DNA of 64,000 bases from Desulfofundulus thermobenzoicus (GCF_009428905.1 NZ_WHYR01000003.1:48450-112449), one strand, 5' to 3'. Counted from the stretch's first letter, positions 19,225 to 27,777 are shown. A program made the numbers and translations. The notes: generated by a model not told the origin, from the letters alone.

Positions 19225-19311
19225 AATAAGTACCGGGCAGGAGGTGCGTTTGTGATGCGGGCATTTACTGTTCCGCCTGTCTTTACCGTACAATAAGTAC
19301 CGGGCAGGAGG
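19225..19311. repeat. 20-bp direct repeat derived from the 3' end of the universal stress gene
   Basis: AATAAGTACCGGGCAGGAGG occurs exactly at 19225-19244 and 19292-19311. The second copy encodes the last residues of the stress protein (SCPVLIV), the first lies just past its stop. It looks like a duplicated and decayed gene tail. Confidence 0.8.
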
Positions 19312-19720
19312 CGTGGCGCACCACCCGATTACTCACGCTGCCCATCAAGTAACCACGGATTTCGCCCAATCCCCGGCTACCCATAACAATCGGGTCATAT
19401 CGCCCTTCCCGGGCTTCCCGGCAAATTTCATCGGCCGGATTTCCCCAGATGGCTTTTGTTTCCAGATCAACATTATATTTGGCCAGTTCTTCCCTGGTCC
19501 GGTTTAAAATTTCGGCCCCATTTTCCTCCATCTGTTCCTGTACCTTCCTGTACACTTCCCCCAGGCGGTCTTCATACCGGTTAACATAGGGTGGTAGTGG
19601 TGGCACCACGTGCAAAACGGTCAGGTGGGCTTTGCATAATACGGCCAGTTTTGCCGCATGTTCGGCGGCCATGGCCGACCGGTGGGAACCATCCACCGGA
19701 ACAAGTATTTTGCAGTACAT
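19283..19720 (-). CDS. Universal stress protein (UspA family)
   Basis: 145 aa from the ATG at 19720, preceded by AAAGGAGGGG. Nucleotide-binding pattern of the ATP-binding Usp class: ILVPVDGS at the start and VMGSRGLGEIRGYLMGSVSNRVV near the end (G2xG9xGS/N loop). It is transcribed alone from its own promoter. Confidence 0.93.
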   Translation of the reverse strand: MYCKILVPVDGSHRSAMAAEHAAKLAVLCKAHLTVLHVVPPLPPYVNRYEDRLGEVYRKVQEQMEENGAEILNRTREELAKYNVDLETKAIWGNPADEICREAREGRYDPIVMGSRGLGEIRGYLMGSVSNRVVRHASCPVLIVR

Positions 19721-19769
19721 GTACACCCCTCCTTTAAGATAGTTATCACATTCACAATTTATCACATTT

Positions 19770-19799
19770 ATATTACCTTATTGACGCAAATCCTGTCAA
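19770..19799 (-). promoter_or_regulatory. Promoter of the universal stress gene
   Basis: Minus strand TTGACA, 18 bp, TAATAT. Just downstream two near-direct TGTGATAA repeats (around 19743-19767) may be an operator. Confidence 0.6.
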
Positions 19800-19952
19800 C
19801 CCTTTTGAAAAATTTAATCGTCCTTTCTACCCTGTTTAAAAGTTTGGCCGCTCTTTTTTCGGTGACAATAGATTAACAACAGCACTGGTGCTTGGGAAAT
19901 GGTTGGTGTTACAATAGATGGGTAATTGGATGCTTACGGAGGAGAATTATGG

Positions 19953-20426
19953 ATGGCGGATTTACCGGAAGTGGATATTTATACCGACGGCGCCTGCAGC
20001 GGCAACCCCGGTCCCGGCGGGTACGGGGTTATTCTGCGTTACGGCAAGCATATGAAGGAATTGTCCGGTGGCTTTGCCCGGACTACCAACAATCGCATGG
20101 AATTGACGGCCGTAATCAAGGGGTTGCAGGCGTTGAAGCGACCCTGCCGGGTGACCCTGTACAGTGACAGCCGCTACATTGTGGATGCCATGACCAGGGG
20201 TTGGGTGAAACGCTGGCAGACCAACGGGTGGCGGCGGGATAACGGGGAGCCGGCCAAAAATGCCGATCTCTGGCGGCAAATCCTCTCCCTGGCCGAAAGG
20301 CACCGGATTACCTGGGTTTGGGTGAAGGGACACGCCGACAACCCCTATAACAACCGCTGTGATCAACTGGCGGTTCAGGCCAGCCAGGGGGACTCCCTCC
20401 CCGTGGATGAGGGCTACTCCGGCTAG
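19953..20426 (+). CDS. rnhA: Ribonuclease HI
   Basis: 157 aa from the ATG at 19953 with GGAGG upstream. It degrades the RNA strand of RNA-DNA hybrids. Catalytic acidic residues are visible in [14 protein letters not shown] (Asp), [13 protein letters not shown] (Glu), [11 protein letters not shown] (Asp) and the late [18 protein letters not shown] (His/Asp). Confidence 0.97.
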   Translation: MADLPEVDIYTDGACSGNPGPGGYGVILRYGKHMKELSGGFARTTNNRMELTAVIKGLQALKRPCRVTLYSDSRYIVDAMTRGWVKRWQTNGWRRDNGEPAKNADLWRQILSLAERHRITWVWVKGHADNPYNNRCDQLAVQASQGDSLPVDEGYSG

Positions 20427-20429
20427 GAT

Positions 20430-20915
20430 TTAAGGCTGCCAGATGGCGGCAAAAAACCAGATAATCATGCCGGTTTCCAGGATTAGTTTTACTGCCGTTC
20501 CGCCCACCAGCCCCACCAGGGAGCCCCAGCCGGCCAGTATGGCCTGGGGCAGGGGTTTCCTGGCCAGAAGTTCCCCGATTATGGCGCCGGCCAGGGGACC
20601 GAAGATAATGCCCATGGGTCCCAGGATAAGGATTCCCACCACCATGCCGGCCATGCTGCCCCAGATGGCGTAAGCCGAACCGCCGTAGCGGCGCACGGCC
20701 CAGGCTCCGGCCAGGTAATCCAGTACCAGCACCAGGATCATGGCCACGGCCTGACCCAGGTAAAATCCCCAGCCCAATCCGGAAAAGCCGGTGAACAGGC
20801 CGTATACCAGCATGCCCAGCCAGATGAGCGGTACCCCGGGGAGGGCGGGTACCACCGTTCCGGCCAGTCCGGCCGCAAAAAAAAGACAGGCGACGATAAT
20901 TCCGGCCAGGGCCAT
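20430..20915 (-). CDS. DUF456 family membrane protein
   Basis: 161 aa, nearly all hydrophobic with glycine-rich helices. The repeated LPGVPLIWLGMLVYGLFTGFSGLG and GPMGIIFGPLAGAIIGELLARK segments match the DUF456 family. Function unknown. It ends 3 nt from the convergent rnhA stop. Confidence 0.85.
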   Translation of the reverse strand: MALAGIIVACLFFAAGLAGTVVPALPGVPLIWLGMLVYGLFTGFSGLGWGFYLGQAVAMILVLVLDYLAGAWAVRRYGGSAYAIWGSMAGMVVGILILGPMGIIFGPLAGAIIGELLARKPLPQAILAGWGSLVGLVGGTAVKLILETGMIIWFFAAIWQP

Positions 20916-21035
20916 TTTCCTTCACCTCGCTTATTTTTTACTAGTTATATGCCCTGTTCGACAGCTTATGAGCAAATCCCTGCCTGGTTGTTTGCCGTTG
21001 GTCTCCGGTCGCCGGTGGTTAGTAAATATTATAAA

Positions 21036-21058
21036 AGGGCCGGCGCAGAGCCGGCCCT
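21036..21058 (-). terminator. Terminator of the feoAB operon
   Basis: Minus strand AGGGCCGGC loop GCCGGCCCT followed by TTTTATAATATTT, seven bases after the stop of the 49-aa zinc-ribbon gene. Confidence 0.85.
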
Positions 21059-21064
21059 GAAAGC

Positions 21065-21214
21065 CTATTTACTGCATGTTTTAGCGCACTTCCTGCAATC
21101 GCCGTTACAGCCCCGGGGCATCCATAAAATATGGTTGCAGCGGGGGCAGCGGTTGGCATTTGTACCGGTTACGGTATAGCCGCAACAGGGGCAGGTGTGT
21201 TTAACTTCTTTCAT
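21065..21214 (-). CDS. Small cysteine-rich zinc-ribbon protein of the feo operon
   Basis: 49 aa: two CxxC pairs form a zinc ribbon (HTCPCCGYTV ... NRCPRCNHIL), then a CNGDCRKCAKTC tail adds four more cysteines. It follows feoB by 6 nt and precedes the operon terminator, so it is co-expressed with the ferrous iron transporter. It occupies the position where other bacteria encode FeoC or small Cys-rich accessory proteins; any direct role in iron transfer is inference. Confidence 0.75.
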   Translation of the reverse strand: MKEVKHTCPCCGYTVTGTNANRCPRCNHILWMPRGCNGDCRKCAKTCSK

Positions 21215-21220
21215 GCTTCA

Positions 21221-23197
21221 TCACCCCTGAATGTCGGTGGTGGGCCTGGAACGGCGGAAGAACAGGCACAGCAGCACGACGGCCAGGGTAAGCACCAGGA
21301 AGGCCAGCATGACCGGTATTACCCCGTGGCCGGCAGCGGCCGGGCTGAAAAGGCGGGCCATTTGAGCCACCAGGCCGCCCACCAGGAAGGCGGCCACCCA
21401 GCTGCTCCCCCAGATGAACGCCGCCTCCTTTTTGGTCCGTTCTTTAAATATAACCAGTATGGAGGCAATGCACGGCACAAACAGGGTAATGGTGATCAGG
21501 GCCACCACTGTTTGCAGCGGGTTTAACTCCAGGGCGGTCAGCCCGGCGGCGCCGAAATCACGCCGCACAATACCCATGATAAAGGCGGTGGCCGTCTCCC
21601 GGGGGAGATTCAACCAGCCCACCGTAAGGGGCGCCAGGATGTTCTGCAAAAACTCCAGGATTCCCGTAACCTGAAAGATGCTGATCAGCAACGCTCCCAG
21701 GGCAAAAAGCGGTGCCGCTTCTTTTAAAAAGTGGTAGGACCTGGTACCGGTTTTCTTTAAAACGTTATCCAGCCGCGGCAGCCGCAGGGGTGGCAGGTCA
21801 ATGAGCAGGTCCGCCGACTTTCCGGGCAGGAGCGTGGACAACAATGTACCGGCCATGACCAGCACACTGAAGATCACCAGAATATACAGGGTCACGTACT
21901 GCGGTCCCAGGCCGGCCAGCATGCCGGCGATCACTCCCAGCTGGGCCGAGCAGGGGATGGTCAATCCCAGCAGGAAGATGGCTATTTTCCTTTCCCGGTC
22001 CGAAGACAGGAGCCGGGTGGTAATGGTGGCCATGGTGACACAGCCGAACCCCAGGATAAGGGGGATGACCCCCCGCCCGTTTAAACCAATGGCATTGAGC
22101 ACGCGGTCCACCAGGGTGGCGATGCGGGGCAGGTACCCGGAATCTTCAAACAGGGACAGGAAGAAATAGAATCCCACCACCAGGGGCATCAACAGTCCTA
22201 ATAGATAGGTCACCGTCATGGTCAACAGTCCGAAGTCGCCGGTTAAAATGATACCCGGCACGGAAGACGGGGAAATAATTTGTTCAACCAGGTGGCGCAC
22301 CGCCGGTTCATAGATGCCCTGCATGATGGTTTCCTCGGTAATGCCCACCACGGTGCCGGCGATAAAGACACCGATGGCCTTATACATGACCCACAGGGCC
22401 AGCAGCAGGATGGGTATGCCAGTGACGGGCTTGAGCATCCAGCGCCCCAGGATGGTGCCGAAACTCGCTCCCCGGGAGGTCTCCCGCACCACCCGGGCGT
22501 ATATTTCATTGACCCTTTCCCGCCTGCGGCGGTAAATTTCTTCCCTGCGGGTGCCCGGCTGGCACCCGTGGCGCCCGGCGATGACCGGGTCCCCTTCCAG
22601 TACCAGCAGTGCTTCCCCCCGGCTGCCCACCCGGTTAAGCAAGTGATGGATCTCCCCTTCCAGTCCCGGCGTGGGATTGCCGGGCCGGGCGGTGAACAGT
22701 TCCGCCTTTAAACGGTCCAGGCCATCCCTTTTCACGGCCACCGTGGGTATGACCGGCACTCCCAGCAACTGGCTCAAGCGGTCCACGTCCACTGCGATGC
22801 CCAGCCTTCTGGCGTCGTCCATCATGTTCAGAGCGACAATCACCGGTACACCGGTGTCAATTATCTGCTGGGTGAGGAAGAGATCCCTTTCCAGATGGGT
22901 GGCCGATACAATATTCACCACCAGGTCCGCCGACAGGATAATGTCCCGGGCAATGCGCTCTTCGTCGTTGAAGGAGGAAATGCCGTAGACCCCGGGCGTA
23001 TCGATTACCACATCGGAACCATAACGTCCGTATGAGATGTCCAGGGTCGTCCCGGGGTAGTTGGACACATCCACATAGATACCGGTCAGCTGATTGAAGA
23101 ATACAGATTTTCCCGTATTGGGGTTGCCGGCCAGCACAATGCGGCGGGATCCCTCCGGTATGTCCATTTTTAAACCGGGGCAATGGCAATGGGCCAT
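21221..23197 (-). CDS. feoB: Ferrous iron transport protein B
   Basis: 658 aa. N-terminal GTPase domain (G1 GNPNTGKSVFFN, G3 DTPG, G4 NMMDD) followed by the FeoB helical spacer and a transporter domain of two Gate repeats with about eight helices. It imports Fe2+ across the cytoplasmic membrane. The extreme N-terminus MAHCHCPG carries a His/Cys cluster that could bind iron. It starts 2 nt after feoA. Confidence 0.96.
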   Translation of the reverse strand: MAHCHCPGLKMDIPEGSRRIVLAGNPNTGKSVFFNQLTGIYVDVSNYPGTTLDISYGRYGSDVVIDTPGVYGISSFNDEERIARDIILSADLVVNIVSATHLERDLFLTQQIIDTGVPVIVALNMMDDARRLGIAVDVDRLSQLLGVPVIPTVAVKRDGLDRLKAELFTARPGNPTPGLEGEIHHLLNRVGSRGEALLVLEGDPVIAGRHGCQPGTRREEIYRRRRERVNEIYARVVRETSRGASFGTILGRWMLKPVTGIPILLLALWVMYKAIGVFIAGTVVGITEETIMQGIYEPAVRHLVEQIISPSSVPGIILTGDFGLLTMTVTYLLGLLMPLVVGFYFFLSLFEDSGYLPRIATLVDRVLNAIGLNGRGVIPLILGFGCVTMATITTRLLSSDRERKIAIFLLGLTIPCSAQLGVIAGMLAGLGPQYVTLYILVIFSVLVMAGTLLSTLLPGKSADLLIDLPPLRLPRLDNVLKKTGTRSYHFLKEAAPLFALGALLISIFQVTGILEFLQNILAPLTVGWLNLPRETATAFIMGIVRRDFGAAGLTALELNPLQTVVALITITLFVPCIASILVIFKERTKKEAAFIWGSSWVAAFLVGGLVAQMARLFSPAAAGHGVIPVMLAFLVLTLAVVLLCLFFRRSRPTTDIQG

Positions 23198-23199
23198 GG

Positions 23200-23421
23200 T
23201 TAGAAACCCCCTTCCACTTCAATCTGGCGGGCCAGGCGCCGGCCGATGGCAATTTCCTGCCGGTTTTTGCTGATCACCACCGGTCCGGCCGGTATTACTT
23301 CACAACAGGTGACCATCTCCCCTTCGGCAATGCCGAAACGCAGTGCCTGTGCCCGCACCGCTTCCGAGGGGATGGATAAAATGCGGCAGCGCTGTCCCCT
23401 TTTCATGCGATCCAGTGTCAT
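23200..23421 (-). CDS. feoA: Ferrous iron transport protein A
   Basis: 73 aa from the ATG at 23421 with GGGAGGG upstream. SH3-like FeoA fold (LKRG-type start, LRFGIAEGEMVTCCEVIPAGPVVI, AIGRRLARQIEV). It assists FeoB in ferrous iron uptake. First gene of the operon, behind two Fur-like boxes. Confidence 0.92.
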   Translation of the reverse strand: MTLDRMKRGQRCRILSIPSEAVRAQALRFGIAEGEMVTCCEVIPAGPVVISKNRQEIAIGRRLARQIEVEGGF

Positions 23422-23487
23422 GGTGGCATCCCTCCCCGGAACTAACGTTTCATGGGCGGCAACGCAAAAGCCTGCTTGAATGGCTAT

Positions 23488-23506
23488 GAAAATCATTATC
23501 ATTCTC
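23488..23506 (-). promoter_or_regulatory. Fur-like box upstream of feoA
   Basis: Minus strand GAGAATGATAATGATTTTC matches the 19-bp Fur consensus (GATAATGATAATCATTATC) at 16 positions. It lies 67 bp before the feoA start, where a repressor would block transcription when iron is plentiful. Confidence 0.75.
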
Positions 23507-23550
23507 TGATCGGATTGATATGCTGGAAATATTTGTTTAAAGAACCTGGA

Positions 23551-23565
23551 TGAGAACGATTCTCA
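23551..23565. promoter_or_regulatory. Second Fur-like inverted repeat upstream of feoA
   Basis: TGAGAACGATTCTCA is a perfect 7-1-7 palindrome and matches the Fur 7-1-7 consensus (TGATAATnATTATCA) at 11 of 14 positions. It is 45 bp further from feoA than the first box. Confidence 0.6.
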
Positions 23566-23628
23566 CTCTAGGCATATTCTAAGTTCTTTGCCGTCACCTG
23601 TCAAGATTTTTTGTTGGATTTGGGGCAA

Positions 23629-23664
23629 AAAAATAAACGGGGTTTGTAATTCCCCCGTTTATTT
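23629..23664 (-). terminator. Terminator after the 50-aa Cys-containing gene
   Basis: AAATAAACGGGG pairs with CCCCGTTTATTT; minus strand continues with a run of T. It begins 12 nt past the stop at 23676. Confidence 0.85.
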
Positions 23665-23675
23665 GCCAGTATTTT

Positions 23676-23828
23676 CTACAGGTCATCATCTGCCGGGCAT
23701 TCCGCACAGGCATCGGCAGTAAGATCGGTATCGGCGGCGCATCCGCCTGCGGCTCCGGCAGCCGGGCACCCCGCGGCCGTGTCCTCTTTGGGTGCGGTCC
23801 TGCGACGGGTTTTTTCATCGCTGGTCAT
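23676..23828 (-). CDS. Small Cys-containing acidic protein, unknown
   Basis: 50 aa with GGAGGTGA 9-10 nt before the ATG and a terminator right after the stop, so it is a complete expression unit. A basic start (MTSDEKTRRRTAPK) is followed by an Ala/Gly/Asp-rich part with four cysteines (AAGCPAAG, GGCAAD, DACAECPADDD). I do not recognise the family. The 255 nt upstream (23829-24083) hold no other gene I can support. Confidence 0.6.
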   Translation of the reverse strand: MTSDEKTRRRTAPKEDTAAGCPAAGAAGGCAADTDLTADACAECPADDDL

Positions 23829-24083
23829 GAAGTATCGTCACCTCCTGGATATAGTGTTACCCCGAAGGGACGAAAATAACTGGACCAAAAAATGGTTAAA
23901 AGTACGGCCCATGGAAGCAAAGGGCAGACCAGTCCTCTCATTTGCCCGTGCTGAAGCCTGCGGTAGCAGCGTATATGTTCAGTGATACCCGCTTTAGTAC
24001 CGCCCGGCACTTAAAGAGGTATTTCCCTCGAATAAACAGCAATGCCGGTAGTTCCCTTCGAACAATGCGATGCGGCATCCGGC

Positions 24084-24431
24084 TTATGGCAGCAGTTTTA
24101 TTAAGCTATTACGCAGCAGCTCCGCCATGGCTTCCCGGGCGTGTTTCACCAGCAGATCTATGTCTTCCTTCTGCGCCTTTTCCACGTGCAATCCGGCCAC
24201 CGCCACCACCGGCTGGCCGCTGCGCCGGGCCAGTTCTTCAGCCAGGGGCCTGGCTATTTCGTCATCCTTGTGTCCCAGCCTGGGTACAACAGTAGTGGTG
24301 CAGCTGGTCAGGGCCGGATCGGCCAGGCTGGGGCGGGGTTCGGCCAGCACCATGGCCCCTATGTGGGGTTTTTCTCCACCCAGAATGGTTAGGATAATCC
24401 CTTCTTCCGTAAAGGTGGCCTGCAGTTGCAC
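24084..24431 (-). CDS. LpdD-like protein (possible prenylated-flavin chaperone)
   Basis: 115 aa. The pattern LGGEKPHIGAMVLA ... VVPRLGHKDDEIARPLAEELARRSGQPVVAVAGLHVEKA resembles LpdD-like domains, which accompany UbiD-type decarboxylases that use prenylated FMN. No ubiD or ubiX gene is nearby, so the assignment rests on motif memory only. It begins 13 nt after the methyltransferase gene and is probably co-transcribed. Confidence 0.55.
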   Translation of the reverse strand: MQLQATFTEEGIILTILGGEKPHIGAMVLAEPRPSLADPALTSCTTTVVPRLGHKDDEIARPLAEELARRSGQPVVAVAGLHVEKAQKEDIDLLVKHAREAMAELLRNSLIKLLP

Positions 24432-24444
24432 CCGGTGCTTTCCC

Positions 24445-25647
24445 TCACCGGCGGTATGGGTAATCTGCCTGTTTATGATCGCTCCCCGCCCTTTCCTGTT
24501 CTTTTTCGTCTTCCCTTAATTTTTTAAACCCGATCAGGGACGTCTGCGGCAGGCCCTTGTACAGGGCGAGTACCTTGAAAACACTACCCATTCCTTCCGG
24601 GAGAATTAGCTTTTTCACGGCCATGGTTGCGCGCATGGTCCTTTCGTCGTAGGCGAAGGCGGTGGCCGGCCGGGGTATGGCTTCCATTATGCCCAGGTTC
24701 AGTAAAAAATCCATCTGGGTGGCATACCCGGCCACCTGCAGGCCCGCTTCCCGCGCCCAATGCATGAGGGCGGAAAAATTAACCGACGCGGTTATGTCCT
24801 GTTCCCCCACATGGATCAGGGGGTTGCCACCCAGCTGGTGCCGGCGGAAACAGCGCAGCGTTCCATCAACCCGGGAGGGATGGTACAGCTCCGGGGATTC
24901 CCCGCCATAGTCAATAATCAATACAAACCCCCGGGACAGGCCCGCGGCCAGTTCCCGCAACCACTGCCGCGCGGCCAGATTGACCTCCGCCCTTTGCCCG
25001 GGAGCCAGGGAGACATTCAGGTCCTTAAAGTACCGGGCCAAAAGGGGTGTGGAGGGGTTCCCTTCCTCTTCCACCGGGCCGTTGCCATGCCAGTTAACAT
25101 AAATCTCCTTTAAGCCCGCCGGGGTCTGTTTTACCAGGTGAACGGGAAAGGCATCCACCACCTCGTTGGCCAGGATCACTCCCGTAATACCTCCCGCCCC
25201 CCCAATATCAGAAAGGCGGCCGGCCCAGTGGATTTTTTCGGCCGGCAGGCCCCTTTCCTGCAGGACTTCCCCCTGGCGCCGGATCATGGCGGGGCTGATT
25301 TCAATAATATGATACCTTGCTCCTGCCCAGGCCGCGGGGTGGTTGTCCCGCAACGCCGCCAAAACATCCCGGGCCAGCAGGCCCTTTCCCGCCCCGTATT
25401 CCACCAGTGACCAGTTTGACGGGTAATCCAGCAACTCCCACATCTGGGCGCACTGCCTGGCCAGCATGGTACCAAAAAGGGGGTGGACGTCGGAACTGGT
25501 ATAAAAATCACCCCGGGGTCCAATTTTTTCCCTTTCACTGTTATAGTAACCATATTCCGGATGATACAGGGCCATTTCCATGAATGTGGCAAAGGTCAAT
25601 GGCCCCCGGGCAGTTATTTCTTTTTTAATATTGCTTAGGAGAGTCAA
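24445..25647 (-). CDS. MidA/NDUFAF7-family SAM-dependent methyltransferase
   Basis: 400 aa. The family signature is near the N-terminus (GPLTFATFMEMALYHPEYGYY, then GDFYTSSDVHPLFGTMLARQ), followed by the SAM-binding SLVEYGAGKGLLARDVL and LANEVVDAFPVHLV. The mitochondrial relative NDUFAF7 dimethylates an arginine of complex I subunit NDUFS2; the bacterial substrate is unknown. The start is probably a TTG (MTLLSN). It is the last housekeeping gene before the integrase. Confidence 0.9.
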   Translation of the reverse strand: MTLLSNIKKEITARGPLTFATFMEMALYHPEYGYYNSEREKIGPRGDFYTSSDVHPLFGTMLARQCAQMWELLDYPSNWSLVEYGAGKGLLARDVLAALRDNHPAAWAGARYHIIEISPAMIRRQGEVLQERGLPAEKIHWAGRLSDIGGAGGITGVILANEVVDAFPVHLVKQTPAGLKEIYVNWHGNGPVEEEGNPSTPLLARYFKDLNVSLAPGQRAEVNLAARQWLRELAAGLSRGFVLIIDYGGESPELYHPSRVDGTLRCFRRHQLGGNPLIHVGEQDITASVNFSALMHWAREAGLQVAGYATQMDFLLNLGIMEAIPRPATAFAYDERTMRATMAVKKLILPEGMGSVFKVLALYKGLPQTSLIGFKKLREDEKEQERAGSDHKQADYPYRR

Positions 25648-25727
25648 TAGTAATCACCTTATTTTTTAACATAATAAGCAGAAACAGTTATAACCCTTGA
25701 TTTTGCTGAATTTCTATCGGTAATTTT

Positions 25728-25753
25728 ATGTAAGCATCATGAAACGCTTACAT
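25728..25753. repeat. 8-bp inverted repeat next to the integrase stop
   Basis: ATGTAAGC and GCTTACAT flank ATCATGAAAC, 6 bp from the integrase stop. It could be a terminator stem or part of an attachment site. I found no matching second copy by eye. Confidence 0.4.
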
Positions 25754-25759
25754 GGGCTT

Positions 25760-26977
25760 TTATCGTCTATCCTGTACATCTTTTCTAGAACAGTCCAATA
25801 AAGCTTCTTTCATTGCTCTGGCGTAAACCAACGCGGCTTCCTTTCTGCTTTTATTCGTGACATGAGCATACCTGGCTGTCATGGAAAATGCTGTCATAGA
25901 AAACGCTCCTGCAGAATTCCCGCGTGAATGGCCTAACCTGTCCGCGATGACCTCCATCGGTACTCCATGTGTCAAAAGAATCGTAGCGTGGGTGTGCCGT
26001 ATACCATGTGGTGGAATTTCTGTTACTCCGATTCTTTTACACGTATTTTTCATGAATTCCCGATATCTGCTGTAACTTTTCGCGCCGCCATTATTGTTGC
26101 AGAATACCAGATCAAAGTCATGCCATTCCTTCGCCTTTAACCTGGCTTCAAGCTGCGCCTTCCTGTGTTCTTTAAGCAGGTTTACCGTGTTCGGGTCGAT
26201 GTAAACTGTCCGCATTGAACTCGGTGTCTTTGTCGGACCAAATTGCGGTACGCCTCCTTTATTTATTTGTTCGCAAGTTTTATTAACATTTAGACACCCC
26301 TTTGTAAAATCTACGTCAGCCCACTGTAAACCCATCAACTCACCGATTCGAAGTCCTGTCGCCAAAGCTAGAGCGAAGAAAACGTAATATCTATTACCCT
26401 TTATAGACATCAAAAATGTAGCGGCTTCCTTTTCTGTCCAGAACTTCGCTTCTTCTCGCTCTACTTTGGGCAACTTGACGCCCCGAAAAGGATTTTTTAC
26501 CAGCATGTCCCATTCCACCGCTTGGTTGAAAATACGTCGGAGCAGTTCACATGCACTTTTCCTAACGGAACTCTTTAGGTGAAGAGGCAGTTGCATAACG
26601 GACTTCTGTACGAGCGGTGGCGTGATGTTGGTCAGAGGGATTTCCATTATCCCGGTGTTCTTGAAGTAACTGATCAGGAGCTTATAATATTTTCGGGTAT
26701 TGGGTCTTATATTTTCTTCCGTGGCTTCGTACCACTGTTGGACGAAATCGCCAACAGTCATTTCGTCCGGTTTTTTGATAGTTTTCGCCTTTTTCGCCGC
26801 TCGTTTGGCTTCAGCTTCCGCGATTATTTTTTCAGCTTCCAGTTTCAGGCGGGCCTCCACTTTTTTGGCTTCTTCTTTCGTGTTGACGGTGACGGTCTTT
26901 TGTATCCGCCGTCCCTGACTGTCAAAGCCTAAATGCACCACCACCTGGAATTTGCCGTTGTCCTTGCGTTTGATCAT
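25760..26977 (-). CDS. int: Tyrosine recombinase / phage-type integrase
   Basis: 405 aa. N-terminal AP2-like arm-binding segment (NGKFQVVVHLGFDSQGRRIQKTV), a SAM-like core-binding domain, and the catalytic domain with Arg in ATGLRIGELMG, His-x-x-Arg in HGIRHTHATILL, and the Tyr in ARYAHVTNKSR. Between the usual GHS motif and that Tyr a short duplicated peptide (AFSMTAFSMTA) is present, encoded by an imperfect 15-bp tandem repeat at 25877-25906, which may alter activity. The ATG overlaps the excisionase stop (ATGA). Confidence 0.95.
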   Translation of the reverse strand: MIKRKDNGKFQVVVHLGFDSQGRRIQKTVTVNTKEEAKKVEARLKLEAEKIIAEAEAKRAAKKAKTIKKPDEMTVGDFVQQWYEATEENIRPNTRKYYKLLISYFKNTGIMEIPLTNITPPLVQKSVMQLPLHLKSSVRKSACELLRRIFNQAVEWDMLVKNPFRGVKLPKVEREEAKFWTEKEAATFLMSIKGNRYYVFFALALATGLRIGELMGLQWADVDFTKGCLNVNKTCEQINKGGVPQFGPTKTPSSMRTVYIDPNTVNLLKEHRKAQLEARLKAKEWHDFDLVFCNNNGGAKSYSRYREFMKNTCKRIGVTEIPPHGIRHTHATILLTHGVPMEVIADRLGHSRGNSAGAFSMTAFSMTARYAHVTNKSRKEAALVYARAMKEALLDCSRKDVQDRR

Positions 26978-27228
26978 CGAGCGTCCCTCCCGGGCCGGGC
27001 GGACGTGATAATATTCTCCCCGCCAGGCTGATTTTCCTTTGAGATAGTTTGTTGTCTGATGATTTTTAACACGTCGTCACGCATCACCCGTACCTGCCGC
27101 CCGATCTTGAAACACGGAATTATTCCCGCTCGCACCATTTTGTACGCGGTCGATCTCCTGAGCTTCAGCCACTCGGCTACTTCCGTTACTGTAAGGATTT
27201 CCGGTACATCCCGCATTTTTGGTTGCAC
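26974..27228 (-). CDS. Excisionase-family helix-turn-helix protein
   Basis: 84 aa. MerR-like winged HTH of the excisionase family: LTVTEVAEWLKLRRSTAYKMVRAGIIPCFKIGRQVRVMRDDV. Overlaps the integrase start by 4 nt, a standard xis-int arrangement that indicates an excisable element. Confidence 0.9.
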   Translation of the reverse strand: MQPKMRDVPEILTVTEVAEWLKLRRSTAYKMVRAGIIPCFKIGRQVRVMRDDVLKIIRQQTISKENQPGGENIITSARPGRDAR

Positions 27229-27257
27229 CTCCAGCAGTTAATTTTGGACACAAAAAA

Positions 27258-27278
27258 AGCGCGGCCATTATCCGCGCT
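27258..27278 (-). terminator. Terminator after the dinB remnant
   Basis: Minus strand AGCGCGG loop CCGCGCT followed by TTTTTTT. It lies 17 nt past the stop of the truncated polymerase gene. Confidence 0.85.
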
Positions 27279-27294
27279 CGGAGATGGAGATATT

Positions 27295-27777
27295 CTATTT
27301 CCGTTCAATTAACGTCGCCCTCTTCAACACATCCCTGCCGTACTTCTCCCGCAACTCATCCACCACGCGGCACACCCGCCCGTCCCTGTCCGGTTCCGTA
27401 AACAGAGACAGCTGTTCACATGCCCCGTCAGCCAGGTTTGACACTTGTATCCCAACCAACCTCCACGGCGGCCGGCCGCAGTTGGCCAGGAACAATTCCC
27501 AGGCTACCCGGTATATAGTCCCATCGCCGTCCACGTAATCCGGTAACGTCCGGGACCTAGTGATGGTGCTGAAATCGCTGAAGTGTATCTTTACCGTGAC
27601 CGTCCGGCCTTTAAGCCCTTTCCTGCGCAGGCGGTAACCGACCTGCTCGGCCAACTCCAGGAGCGTTTTCAAAACCACTTCTCTGTCGTATACGTCCCTG
27701 GCTCTCAAGCCCCCTACTGCATAATGTAACAGATTTAAGTCAAACTGTCCAATACAGTTAGGGGGCTTGAGAGTCAA
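27295..27777 (-). pseudogene. dinB: C-terminal remnant of Y-family DNA polymerase IV
   Basis: The frame of 160 aa matches only the little-finger (C-terminal) domain of DinB: LRRKGLKGRTVTVKIHFSDFSTITRSRTLP, LVGIQVSNLAD, and a C-terminal EQLSLF motif that resembles the beta-clamp binding peptide, followed by ELREKYG. The palm and fingers domains (about 240 residues) are missing. Homology ends about 27701, where a 72-bp inverted-repeat structure begins, so the first 25 residues of the frame are not polymerase. It cannot act as a polymerase. Confidence 0.85.
27702..27773. repeat. 72-bp inverted-repeat structure at the dinB break
   Basis: CTCTCAAGCCCCCTA (27702-27716) and TAGGGGGCTTGAGAG (27759-27773) are perfect 15-bp inverted arms around a 42-bp AT-rich centre. 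It starts exactly where dinB homology stops. It may be a MITE-like insertion or the end of a mobile element; no target duplication is visible. Confidence 0.75.

Noticed and set aside
19200..19282. Possible purine riboswitch upstream of purL
   Set aside because: No conserved purine aptamer core; the segment is mostly a duplicated tail of the universal stress gene and lies on the wrong side of purL's neighbours.
23594..23818. 74-aa minus-strand frame
   Set aside because: Out of frame with the 50-aa gene at 23676-23828, which has a proper ribosome-binding site and terminator.
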